64,000 nucleotides of DNA from Chryseobacterium sp. 36-9 (GTDB lineage Bacteria > Bacteroidota > Bacteroidia > Flavobacteriales > Weeksellaceae): the NCBI GenBank assembly GCA_001898785.1, contig MKVE01000019.1, positions 74,693-138,692 of the forward strand, given 5' to 3'. The first letter of the stretch is position 1. Every line of letters starts with the position of its first letter. Positions 35,263 through 42,768 of this stretch are shown here, piece after piece. The notes below the pieces were generated by a model that was given only the letters and a program-made list of their open reading frames with translations, had not been told where the DNA came from and ran no database searches. Position numbers and translations under genes: made by a program.

Positions 35263-35288
35263 TATCAATACAAAAAATTAAAAATATT

Positions 35289-36470
35289 ATGAAAGAAGTA
35301 TTCATTGTATCAGCGGTCAGAACACCAATGGGAAGTTTTATGGGAAGCTTATCAGGCGTTCCTGCAACACAATTGGGAACGGCTGCGGTAAAAGGAGCTT
35401 TAGACAAAATCAATCTTGACCCTGCTTTGGTTCAGGAAATTTATATGGGGAACGTTTTGCAGGCTGGTGAAGGACAAGCGCCGGCAAGACAAGTCGCTTT
35501 GGGCGCAGGTTTATCTAATCATACACCTTCTACAACTATCAATAAGGTTTGCGCTTCCGGAATGAAAGCCGTAACAATGGCAGCTCAGGCAATTAAAGCA
35601 GGCGATGTGGATGTTATTGTTGCTGGAGGAATGGAAAATATGTCAAGTGTTCCTCATTATTTGGATGGGAGAAACGGCGTAAAATTAGGCGAAATCAAAA
35701 TGCAGGACGGACTTTTGAAAGACGGTTTGACGGATGTTTACAACAAAGTTCATATGGGTGTTTGTGCGGAACTATGCGCAAAAGAAAATGATATCACAAG
35801 AGAAGAACAGGATGCTTTTGCTATTCAATCTTACAAAAGATCGGCTGCAGCTTGGGAAGCCGGCAAATTTGCAGATGAGGTTGTTCCTGTAAGTATTCCA
35901 CAAAGAAAAGGAGAACCAGTTGTTTTCTCAGAAGATGAAGAATATAAAGCAGTTAAATTCGATAAAATCCCAACGTTGCCAACGGTTTTCCAAAAAGAAA
36001 ACGGAACAGTAACCGCAGCTAATGCTTCAACCTTAAATGACGGCGCTTCTGCTTTGATCCTGATGTCAAAAGAAAAAATGGAAGAATTAGGATTGAAACC
36101 ATTAGCTAAAATTATCTCTTATGCCGATGCAGCGGTTGAGCCGGAAAGATTCACAACGGCACCTTCTAAAGCTTTACCAATCGCCCTTAAAAAAGCAAAT
36201 TTGACCAAGGACAATATCGATTTCTTCGAATTTAACGAAGCGTTTTCGGTTGTAGGTTTAGCAAATAATAAAATACTTGGTTTGGATGATTCTAAAGTGA
36301 ATGTGAACGGTGGGGCAGTATCGCTTGGACATCCGCTGGGAAGTTCCGGCTCCAGAATTATTGTTACCTTAATCAATGTTTTGAAACAGAATAACGGAAA
36401 ATACGGTGCAGCTGCAATCTGTAATGGTGGCGGTGGCGCAACAGCGATTGTAATTGAAAATTTGCAATAG
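35289..36470 (+). CDS. Acetyl-CoA C-acetyltransferase (thiolase), 393 aa
   Basis: Condenses or cleaves acetoacetyl-CoA. Catalytic residues are visible: acyl-accepting C88 in [12 protein letters not shown]349-region in [10 protein letters not shown], and the second cysteine in CNGGGGAT near residue 379. Length and the N-terminal [12 protein letters not shown] are typical of biosynthetic/degradative acetyl-CoA acetyltransferases (AtoB-like). It can feed the mevalonate route (mevalonate kinase is 4 kb downstream) or work with the CoA-transferase at 46.6/50.4 kb. Single gene ending in a strong terminator. Confidence 0.95.
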   Translation: MKEVFIVSAVRTPMGSFMGSLSGVPATQLGTAAVKGALDKINLDPALVQEIYMGNVLQAGEGQAPARQVALGAGLSNHTPSTTINKVCASGMKAVTMAAQAIKAGDVDVIVAGGMENMSSVPHYLDGRNGVKLGEIKMQDGLLKDGLTDVYNKVHMGVCAELCAKENDITREEQDAFAIQSYKRSAAAWEAGKFADEVVPVSIPQRKGEPVVFSEDEEYKAVKFDKIPTLPTVFQKENGTVTAANASTLNDGASALILMSKEKMEELGLKPLAKIISYADAAVEPERFTTAPSKALPIALKKANLTKDNIDFFEFNEAFSVVGLANNKILGLDDSKVNVNGGAVSLGHPLGSSGSRIIVTLINVLKQNNGKYGAAAICNGGGGATAIVIENLQ

Positions 36471-36493
36471 TAATTTTGAAATATAATTTTAAG

Positions 36494-36528
36494 AACCCTT
36501 TCAGAGTTTCAAACTCTGAAAGGGTTTT
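36494..36528 (+). terminator. Terminator after the thiolase gene
   Basis: Perfect 16-bp stem AACCCTTTCAGAGTTT with its reverse complement, one-base loop and short T tail. Confidence 0.8.
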
Positions 36529-36549
36529 GAGTTTGTAATTTACTAGGTC

Positions 36550-36738
36550 GACCTGCCCAATTGGTAAGTCGATCTATCTGTTTTGTAGCTTAACCTATAC
36601 TTTTCATAGGCTGACCTGTCTTTTCAACAGATCGAGCTGAGGTTAAGGCAGGCGGACCTGCTAATTTTGCAGCCCTCCCTAAAGATTTGCAAGCCGGACT
36701 TTACTTCAAACCAGTTGTAACTTTAAACTTGAAGCAAA
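36550..36738. repeat. Degenerate tandem array, nine units of exactly 21 bp, with per-unit hairpins
   Basis: Units begin at 36550, 36571, 36592, 36613, 36634, 36655, 36676, 36697 and 36718 with GACCT or close variants, with no insertion or deletion over 189 bp. In units 2-6, positions 4-7 pair with 15-18 while the bases differ: CTAT/GTAG, CTAT/ATAG, CTGT/ACAG, CTG/CAG and CTGC/GCAG. The first and last units have decayed further. Confidence 0.75.
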
Positions 36739-36740
36739 TA

Positions 36741-36777
36741 AAACCATTAATTAATCATTTTATTTAATGGTTTTTTT
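36741..36777 (+). terminator. Hairpin with T-run after the 21-bp array
   Basis: AAACCATTAA pairs with TTTAATGGTTT, followed by seven T; it precedes the MFS promoter box directly. Confidence 0.5.
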
Positions 36778-36784
36778 ATTTTTG
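36777..36784 (+). promoter_or_regulatory. -7 box TATTTTTG for the MFS transporter gene
   Basis: Exact TAnnTTTG match 19 bases before the start codon, immediately after the hairpin's T-run. Confidence 0.55.
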
Positions 36785-36803
36785 TCTAAATAATATATTT
36801 CCA

Positions 36804-38294
36804 ATGTCAGAAATAGAAACAACGACGACAGAAAACTCAATCAAGAATAATCCGAAAATAATGCGTGCCTGGGCATTGTACGATTGGGCCAACTCGGTTT
36901 ATTCGCTGGTGATTACATCGACGATTTTCCCGATTTATTATACAATACTTACAACGGCTTACAACAAAAAAGAATTTGTTGCTTCAGCAAATGAATATCA
37001 GGAAGTACCCGTTCGTAATTTGATAAAAATTTTTGGAGAAAGCTATGAACCGGATGCCATTCTTAGTTTTTCATATGCAATTTCATTCTTTTTGGTGGTT
37101 TTATTATCTCCATTTTTATCATCTTTAGCAGATACTATTGGGAATAAAAAATCATTTTTACAGTTTTTCTGTTATCTGGGAGCAACATCGTGTATGGGAT
37201 TGGCGATGTTCACAGGGATGAACAATATTTTCCTCGGTCTGTTGTTCAGTATTACTGCAAGTGTAGGTTTTTGGGGAAGTTTGGTGTTTTATAATTCTTT
37301 TTTGCCCGATATCGCAACTCAAGACAAACAAGATGCGCTCTCTGCAAAAGGTTACATTTATGGTTATATCGGTTCAGTATTACTGCTCATTATCTGTTTG
37401 TATTTAATTCAAGGTATTACAGATGACCCAAAAAAACAAAATATTCTTATTAGAGTTAGTTTTTTATTAACAGGAGCTTGGTGGTTTGGTTTTTCTCAAT
37501 ATACTTTTAAACATTTGCCACAGTTTGGAAATGTTAAAGAAAATTTACCAAAGGATTTGGTTCTTCTCAATTATAAGAATATTTTCAAAAAACACGCAGA
37601 GCACGGTGGATTTTGGGAAGTATTTAAAGATAATGTAAGTTTTTATGTAGATATTGCTAAAGAGAGCTTTAAAGAATTATTTAAGGTAGGTAATAAACTT
37701 TTTGGAGATAAAAATCTAAAATTTTTTCTTTCCAGTTTTTTCTTTTACAGCATTGGTATGCAGACCATTTTTCTAATGGCGACACCTTTTGGTAGTAATG
37801 TTGTTTTCCCAAAAAGTGATGAAAAATATAAATTAATCATAACAATTCTTGTAATCCAAGTTATTGCAATTTTTGGAGCTTTTCTGTTCTCGAAGTTATC
37901 AAAGAAAATAGGAAACAAAAATGTTATTACTATTTCTGTAATTATTTGGGTTGTTTGTTGTTTATCTGCCTTTTCTCTTAATAAAGAAAATCCTAATCTC
38001 CAATATCAGTTCTACGGTTTGGCAGGTTTGATAGGTTTGGTAATGGGTGGTTTGCAGGCAATGTCAAGATCGACGTACTCTAAATTATTACCGGTAGATT
38101 CTATGGAAAATACAACCTATTTCAGCTTTTATGATGTGTTAGAAAAAATTGCAATTATCTTTGGAATGTTAATATTCAGTGTTTTTATACAGAAGTTTGG
38201 AAATATGCAATATGCTTTTATTGCAATGTCGGCTTTCTTTATTGTAGGTGCAATTCTTATTAGATTTGTAAAGGCGAAAATCAATATTAATTAG
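36804..38294 (+). CDS. UMF1/Atg22-type MFS transporter, 496 aa
   Basis: About twelve membrane segments. The N-terminal signature RAWALYDWANSVYSLVITST and the mid-protein SVGFWGSLVFYNSFLPDIA, plus GLVMGGLQAMSRSTYSKLLP, are characteristic of the UMF1 (Atg22/VPS-like) branch of the major facilitator superfamily. These are presumed exporters of amino acids or other small molecules; substrate unknown for the bacterial members. The esterase gene begins 8 bases after its stop. Confidence 0.88.
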   Translation: MSEIETTTTENSIKNNPKIMRAWALYDWANSVYSLVITSTIFPIYYTILTTAYNKKEFVASANEYQEVPVRNLIKIFGESYEPDAILSFSYAISFFLVVLLSPFLSSLADTIGNKKSFLQFFCYLGATSCMGLAMFTGMNNIFLGLLFSITASVGFWGSLVFYNSFLPDIATQDKQDALSAKGYIYGYIGSVLLLIICLYLIQGITDDPKKQNILIRVSFLLTGAWWFGFSQYTFKHLPQFGNVKENLPKDLVLLNYKNIFKKHAEHGGFWEVFKDNVSFYVDIAKESFKELFKVGNKLFGDKNLKFFLSSFFFYSIGMQTIFLMATPFGSNVVFPKSDEKYKLIITILVIQVIAIFGAFLFSKLSKKIGNKNVITISVIIWVVCCLSAFSLNKENPNLQYQFYGLAGLIGLVMGGLQAMSRSTYSKLLPVDSMENTTYFSFYDVLEKIAIIFGMLIFSVFIQKFGNMQYAFIAMSAFFIVGAILIRFVKAKININ

Positions 38295-38302
38295 TCATTG
38301 TT

Positions 38303-39115
38303 TTGAAAGTATTAAGCTTCGCATTTTTATTTATTTTTTCGATTTTAAGTGCTCAAAAACCAGTCGTTGAGGATTTGAAAATCGGACAAAAAGTAACATT
38401 GACTTCTAAGGTTCTGAAAGAAAAAAGAATCCTGAACATCTATATTCCACAGGATTATGATAAGACCAAATCCTACCCTGTGATGTATATCCTAGACGGA
38501 AGTATGAACGAAGATTTTCTTCATTTGGTCGGACTTCAGCAGTTTTTCAATTTGTCGTTCAAGATGCCCGATTTTATTGTTGTCGGGATTGAAAATGTTG
38601 ATAGGAAAAGAGATTTTACATTTCATACAGATTTGAAAGATTTGCAAAAAGATTATCCTACAACGGGGCATTCGGATAAATTCATTCAGTTTGTTGAGGA
38701 AGAATTGCAGCCTTATATTGATAAAACTTATAAAACGGATAAAACGAAATATATTATTGGACAATCATTAGGTGGATTGGTGGCAACAGAAATTTTGCTG
38801 AATAAGCCACAACTTTTCACGCATTATTTCATCATCAGTCCAAGTCTTTGGTGGGATGACGAAAGTCTTTATAATAATGCAGCGAAATTGATTTCTCAAC
38901 AGAAAGATGACGAGCGATTCGTTTATATTTCTGTCGGGAAGCAGGAACATCCGATGATGGTAAAAGAAGCGGACGGATTATATCAGATTCTTAAAAATTC
39001 CGGGAAAAAGAATTTAAAATTAGAATATAAATTAATGACTGACGATGACCACGCGACCATTTTGCATAAAAGTGTTTATGAAGGTTTCCTGAAATTATTT
39101 CCACCCAAAGAATAA
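38303..39115 (+). CDS. Secreted alpha/beta-hydrolase esterase (esterase D/IroE-like), 270 aa
   Basis: A signal peptide (LSFAFLFIFSILSAQ) precedes a putative-esterase fold: RILNIYIPQDYDKTKSYPVM, YILDG, the nucleophile serine in IIGQSLGGLVA, and a late histidine in DDDHATILHKS. The TTG at 38303 is the only start that preserves the signal peptide. It is 8 bases after the MFS gene, so the two are probably cotranscribed. Substrates of such periplasmic esterases range from siderophores to acylated sugars; none can be chosen here. Confidence 0.83.
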   Translation: MKVLSFAFLFIFSILSAQKPVVEDLKIGQKVTLTSKVLKEKRILNIYIPQDYDKTKSYPVMYILDGSMNEDFLHLVGLQQFFNLSFKMPDFIVVGIENVDRKRDFTFHTDLKDLQKDYPTTGHSDKFIQFVEEELQPYIDKTYKTDKTKYIIGQSLGGLVATEILLNKPQLFTHYFIISPSLWWDDESLYNNAAKLISQQKDDERFVYISVGKQEHPMMVKEADGLYQILKNSGKKNLKLEYKLMTDDDHATILHKSVYEGFLKLFPPKE

Positions 39116-39184
39116 TTTTGAATAATTAATAGAAATTTAAATTTTCGGTATTAAAATTGATAATTTTCGAAAGAAAATATTTTG

Positions 39185-39192
39185 TAAATTTG
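39185..39192 (+). promoter_or_regulatory. -7 box TAAATTTG for the mevalonate kinase gene
   Basis: Exact TAnnTTTG match 17 bases before the ATG. Confidence 0.6.
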
Positions 39193-39209
39193 CAATATCA
39201 AAACACGAT

Positions 39210-40136
39210 ATGAACAACCCTTTATTTTACGCAAAAATTCTTTTGTTCGGTGAATATGGCATCATTGAGGATTCTCAGGGGCTTACATTACCTTACAGTT
39301 TTTATAAAGGAACCTTGAAATTCTCAGATCTGGATAACGATTTTGAAAAAAAATCTAATCAATCTCTGGAAAAATATTCCAATTATCTTTCAGAATTAGA
39401 ATTGCCTTCCGACTATCAGCTGGATGTTAAATCGTTCCAATCAGATATTGCAAAAGGTTTATTCTTCGATTCTAATATTCCGCAAGGTTACGGCGTTGGA
39501 AGTTCTGGCGCTTTGGTAGCTGCGATTTTCGAAAAATATTCTTTTATCAAAAAAAATCCTGAAACCATTTCAAAAGATGAACTGAAAGATTTGAAAGTAA
39601 TTTTCGGACAATTGGAAAGTTATTTCCACGGGAAAAGTTCAGGAATCGATCCGTTGATTTGCTTTATGAACCTTCCGATTCTGATAGAAAGCAAAGAAAG
39701 TGTGGATAAAGTTTCTATCCCGAAAGAAGAATTGGGCAAAGGTGCAATTTTCTTGATTGATTCTGGTGTTACCGGCGAAACAGGACCAATGATTCAGATT
39801 TTCTTTGAAAAGCTGAAGAATGAAGGTTTCCGCAAGACTTTGAAAGAAGAATTCATCCGTTACAATAACGCTTGTATCGATGCTTTCCTGAAAAAAGATA
39901 TGAATCCGTTTTTCCGTAATCTGAAGAAATTATCGGTTTGGGCATACGAACATTTCCGCCCGATGATTCCGGAAAATCTTTTCAATGTTTGGAAAAAAGG
40001 TCTCGATTCAAACGCTTATTACCTGAAGCTGTGCGGAAGTGGAGGCGGAGGTTATATCCTTGGTTTTGCAAAAGATTATGCAAAAGCGGAAGAGATGCTG
40101 GAGGGATTCCACAAAGAAGTGATTTACAGATTTTAG
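39210..40136 (+). CDS. mvk: Mevalonate kinase-like GHMP kinase, 308 aa
   Basis: Phosphorylates mevalonate in the mevalonate route to isoprenoids. GHMP-kinase motifs: FYAKILLFGEYGIIED at the N terminus, the ATP loop PQGYGVGSSGALVAAI (about residues 91-106), HGKSSGIDPLICF, and KLCGSGGGGYILGF near the C terminus. The sequence is of the divergent flavobacterial type, so mevalonate as substrate is inferred from family and from the adjacent prenyltransferase. Own promoter; followed immediately by an ACAAAG-type repeat. Confidence 0.8.
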   Translation: MNNPLFYAKILLFGEYGIIEDSQGLTLPYSFYKGTLKFSDLDNDFEKKSNQSLEKYSNYLSELELPSDYQLDVKSFQSDIAKGLFFDSNIPQGYGVGSSGALVAAIFEKYSFIKKNPETISKDELKDLKVIFGQLESYFHGKSSGIDPLICFMNLPILIESKESVDKVSIPKEELGKGAIFLIDSGVTGETGPMIQIFFEKLKNEGFRKTLKEEFIRYNNACIDAFLKKDMNPFFRNLKKLSVWAYEHFRPMIPENLFNVWKKGLDSNAYYLKLCGSGGGGYILGFAKDYAKAEEMLEGFHKEVIYRF

Positions 40137-40138
40137 TC

Positions 40139-40230
40139 TGAACCACAAAAGTCACAAAGTTCTCACAAAGCACACAATTATTTGCATTCGAAATTAGACG
40201 AAGTCAAATCTTTGTGACCCTTGTGTTTAA
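40139..40230. repeat. ACAAAG/CTTTGT inverted-repeat element after the mevalonate kinase gene
   Basis: ACCACAAAAGTCACAAAG at the left end pairs imperfectly with CTTTGTGACCCTTGTGTTT at the right end; begins 2 bases after the stop codon. Confidence 0.65.
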
Positions 40231-40270
40231 ATTCAGAGTTTCTAGCCAAGATATTTATTTAAACTAAAAA

Positions 40271-41188
40271 ATGGTAGCAAAACCGACTTCACGAAATGCT
40301 CTTTACCGTATTTCTCAGTTGATGGGTTTTCTTTTGGGTGCTCGTTTTTTTGTGGCTGTTCTGCTTCTTTTTGCATTGTATGTTTCGACATTTTTCCTGT
40401 TTAATAGGGAAGAAAGTTTCAGAAATTTTGTTTTCGATTACAAAGTTCACTCCATTATCATTTGTTCTGTTCTCAGCATCTTAGCTGGCGGAATTATCAA
40501 TCGGTTTTATGATAAAGAAAAGGACCAAGTTACGAAGCCTTTTCGTTCCAGATTACAAAACTTTTTGAAAGAAAAATATTTCCTGACAGCTTATGTCGTT
40601 CTCAACGCATTATCGCTTGGATTGGCATTTTTTGTATCACACAGAGTTTTTATTTTCTTTCTGATATATCAGTTTCTAATGTGGTTTTACAGTCACAAAC
40701 TCAGCAAAATTATCGTTCTTAACAATTTTACTTTTGTATCGTTAACACTTTATCCGTTCTTCGGAATGTTGATTTATTACCAGACATTTTCACTTAAGAT
40801 TTTGTTTCTGGCCATTTTCCTTTTTCTGATGTTGTTTATTATCGATGTTACGAAAGATACACTGACAAAGAACGCAGACAAAATGTTCGGTTATGACACA
40901 CTTGCGAACAGATTGGGATATCAGAATACAAGGTCAATCCTTTTAATTCTTTTGATAATTACATTAGCAGTTTCCGTCATTCTAAGTATAGGAATCGGGT
41001 TCAAAAATATAATGGCCTGGTATTTTTTAGCAACAACATTGGTCATTATTGGAACCATTTTTATGTTGTTCCGAAATCAGAAAAATGATAAATTCAAATC
41101 CCTGAATCTTCTTAGATTATGGATTTTCTTTGGGATTTTAGCAATGTTATTTGACGGTATTTTCCACAAATATCCTTGGCTCATTTAA
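40271..41188 (+). CDS. UbiA-family prenyltransferase, 305 aa
   Basis: An integral membrane prenyltransferase with about nine hydrophobic segments. The two aspartate-rich motifs are NRFYDKEKDQVTKPF (about residues 78-92) and IDVTKDTLTKNADK (about 190-203), which bind the Mg-diphosphate of the prenyl donor. Flavobacterial members near mevalonate genes are often annotated as geranylgeranylglycerol-phosphate geranylgeranyltransferase-like; acceptor not determined here. The neighbouring mevalonate kinase supports an isoprenoid role. Confidence 0.85.
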   Translation: MVAKPTSRNALYRISQLMGFLLGARFFVAVLLLFALYVSTFFLFNREESFRNFVFDYKVHSIIICSVLSILAGGIINRFYDKEKDQVTKPFRSRLQNFLKEKYFLTAYVVLNALSLGLAFFVSHRVFIFFLIYQFLMWFYSHKLSKIIVLNNFTFVSLTLYPFFGMLIYYQTFSLKILFLAIFLFLMLFIIDVTKDTLTKNADKMFGYDTLANRLGYQNTRSILLILLIITLAVSVILSIGIGFKNIMAWYFLATTLVIIGTIFMLFRNQKNDKFKSLNLLRLWIFFGILAMLFDGIFHKYPWLI

Positions 41189-41201
41189 AATAAATTCAAA
41201 A

Positions 41202-41690
41202 ATGTCAGTAACAATTAGAAAAAACAAGCGGGAAGATAACGAAATACTAGCAAAAATTATCAGAACCAGTTTCCACGATTTTGATGTTAAGGCGACTTGC
41301 GGAACGGTTTACACAGATCCAACGACAGATGACTTGTTCTCTCTATTTCAAACTGAAAGATCTGCATTGTTTGTTGCGGAAGAGAATGGTGTTATTTTAG
41401 GGTGTTGCGGTATTTTTCCAACAGAAAATCTTCCTGAAAATACAACAGAACTAGTCAAGTTTTATCTTACAAAAGAAGCCAGAGGAAAAGGAATCGGAAA
41501 GTTATTAATGGAAAAATGCTTTGATAAGGCGAAAGAATTGGGCTATCAGCAAGTTTACTTGGAAAGTTTGCCAGAATTCAACAAAGCTGTTTCCATTTAT
41601 GAAAAACAAGGATTTCGGTACTTGGAAAAAGCTTTGGGAAATTCCGGACATTCCGGTTGCAATCTTTGGATGATTAAAAAATTGAATTAA
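41202..41690 (+). CDS. GNAT family N-acetyltransferase, 162 aa
   Basis: A single GNAT domain: TIRKNKREDNEILAKIIRTS at the N terminus, the acetyl-CoA loop VKFYLTKEARGKGIGKLLM (about residues 85-103), and YLESLPEFNKAVSIYEKQGFR toward the end. An in-frame ATG at 41151 lies inside the prenyltransferase gene; the ATG at 41202, 13 bases after that gene's stop, gives the normal length. Substrate unknown. Confidence 0.88.
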   Translation: MSVTIRKNKREDNEILAKIIRTSFHDFDVKATCGTVYTDPTTDDLFSLFQTERSALFVAEENGVILGCCGIFPTENLPENTTELVKFYLTKEARGKGIGKLLMEKCFDKAKELGYQQVYLESLPEFNKAVSIYEKQGFRYLEKALGNSGHSGCNLWMIKKLN

Positions 41691-41692
41691 TT

Positions 41693-42487
41693 CTATCCGA
41701 AAATATCATTCAGAACTTTTGCTAATCTTAATCCACCATACAGCAATTGTCTCTCAATAGTGGGTTCAAAACGATAATTGTAATCATAACTTAATACTGC
41801 GTCATTCGGCGTTTGATAATAAATTGAATTGGCAATTTTGTGACTGTCATACAACCAATCTTCCAGAGTTCCGCTCTGGATTTGCTTGACTTCATCTTTG
41901 GATTTAATGTCCAAAAGGTTGGCAAACTCAGTGTAAGAATACTTTTGGTCCTCAACCAGTTTAGAATCCCAAACCGAATGCAGGTTGGTTTTCTGTCCGA
42001 AATAAGTCACATTGATTTTGTTTCCGCCTAAGTCAGAATATCTTCCAACATGCAAAGGCTGATGTAAATCACCGATTAAATGGACTAAGAAAATCAAGGC
42101 TGTTTTTTTATCAGTATCAGAAGCGTTCTTATCTTTGATTTTGTCTGATAAGATTCTGATCTGAGTATAGATATTCGGTGCTTTTTGAATAGATAATGTA
42201 TCCTTGAATTGGGCAAAATTCTTTTGAGGATTCACGTTAACATAATGCCATGCAGATGTTTCCTTCCAAACGCCGGTCGTGTCAGATTTGATAAAGTCCG
42301 GCCAGTTGGCATAGTAAGCCAGCTTTTCGTTTTCCAGAAGCTTCCTGATTTTTCTTTCCGCTCTTGAACTTAAATGATGTTGCGCAATTTCTGCCACTAC
42401 ACGATGCCCTGTTAATCCCCATGCAAAGCAATAGAACGAAGATAATATAAAAACAGTGAGCACAAATCTGGATAAAATATTTTTCAT
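41693..42487 (-). CDS. Secreted S1/P1-type zinc nuclease, 264 aa
   Basis: After a signal peptide (FILSSFYCFA) the mature protein begins with tryptophan in WGLTGHRVVAEIA, which with the following histidine is a zinc ligand in this family. Other ligands: NWPDFIK, WHYVNV, FLVHLIGDLHQPLHVG and NLHSVWDSKL. S1/P1 enzymes degrade single-stranded DNA and RNA in the periplasm or outside the cell. It has its own -7 box and converges with the GNAT gene two bases away. Confidence 0.93.
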   Translation of the reverse strand: MKNILSRFVLTVFILSSFYCFAWGLTGHRVVAEIAQHHLSSRAERKIRKLLENEKLAYYANWPDFIKSDTTGVWKETSAWHYVNVNPQKNFAQFKDTLSIQKAPNIYTQIRILSDKIKDKNASDTDKKTALIFLVHLIGDLHQPLHVGRYSDLGGNKINVTYFGQKTNLHSVWDSKLVEDQKYSYTEFANLLDIKSKDEVKQIQSGTLEDWLYDSHKIANSIYYQTPNDAVLSYDYNYRFEPTIERQLLYGGLRLAKVLNDIFG

Positions 42488-42507
42488 TTTTAATTAATTT
42501 CAAGTTG

Positions 42508-42515
42508 CAAAGATA
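42508..42515 (-). promoter_or_regulatory. -7 box TATCTTTG for the S1/P1 nuclease gene
   Basis: Exact TAnnTTTG match on the minus strand, 20 bases before the start codon. Confidence 0.6.
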
Positions 42516-42581
42516 GTTTTAGCTCAACTTTTTTCTTCTAAAAAACAGTGTTAAATATTATTAAACTTGTGATTGATTTTT

Positions 42582-42696
42582 ATCGCAAAGACGCAGATAA
42601 ATTAATTTATAATGTTGTTAAAAGTCGCAAAATCAAACTTTGCAACTTTTAAATTAAGATTAATTATCAAAATCTTGCGCCTTTGCAATGATTAAT
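42582..42696. repeat. Inverted-repeat element (GCAAAG/CTTTGC type) between the S1/P1 nuclease gene and uvrA
   Basis: Outer arms ATCGCAAAGACGCA and TGCGCCTTTGCAATGAT, inner arms AAAGTCGCAAA and TTTGCAACTTT; a G/C variant of the ACAAAG family. Confidence 0.55.
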
Positions 42697-42735
42697 TAAA
42701 CTCTATCTGATGATTAAAAAACAAGTTAATTTCCG

Positions 42736-42743
42736 TAATTTTG
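42736..42743 (+). promoter_or_regulatory. -7 box TAATTTTG for uvrA
   Basis: Exact TAnnTTTG match 25 bases before the start codon. No LexA-type palindrome is evident nearby. Confidence 0.6.
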
Positions 42744-42768
42744 CGTTTTCCCAGAATGAGACTTTTCA

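Noticed and set aside
36541-36740. CRISPR array
   Set aside because: The periodic 21-bp units are all degenerate copies of each other, without constant repeats and unique spacers, and no cas genes are nearby.
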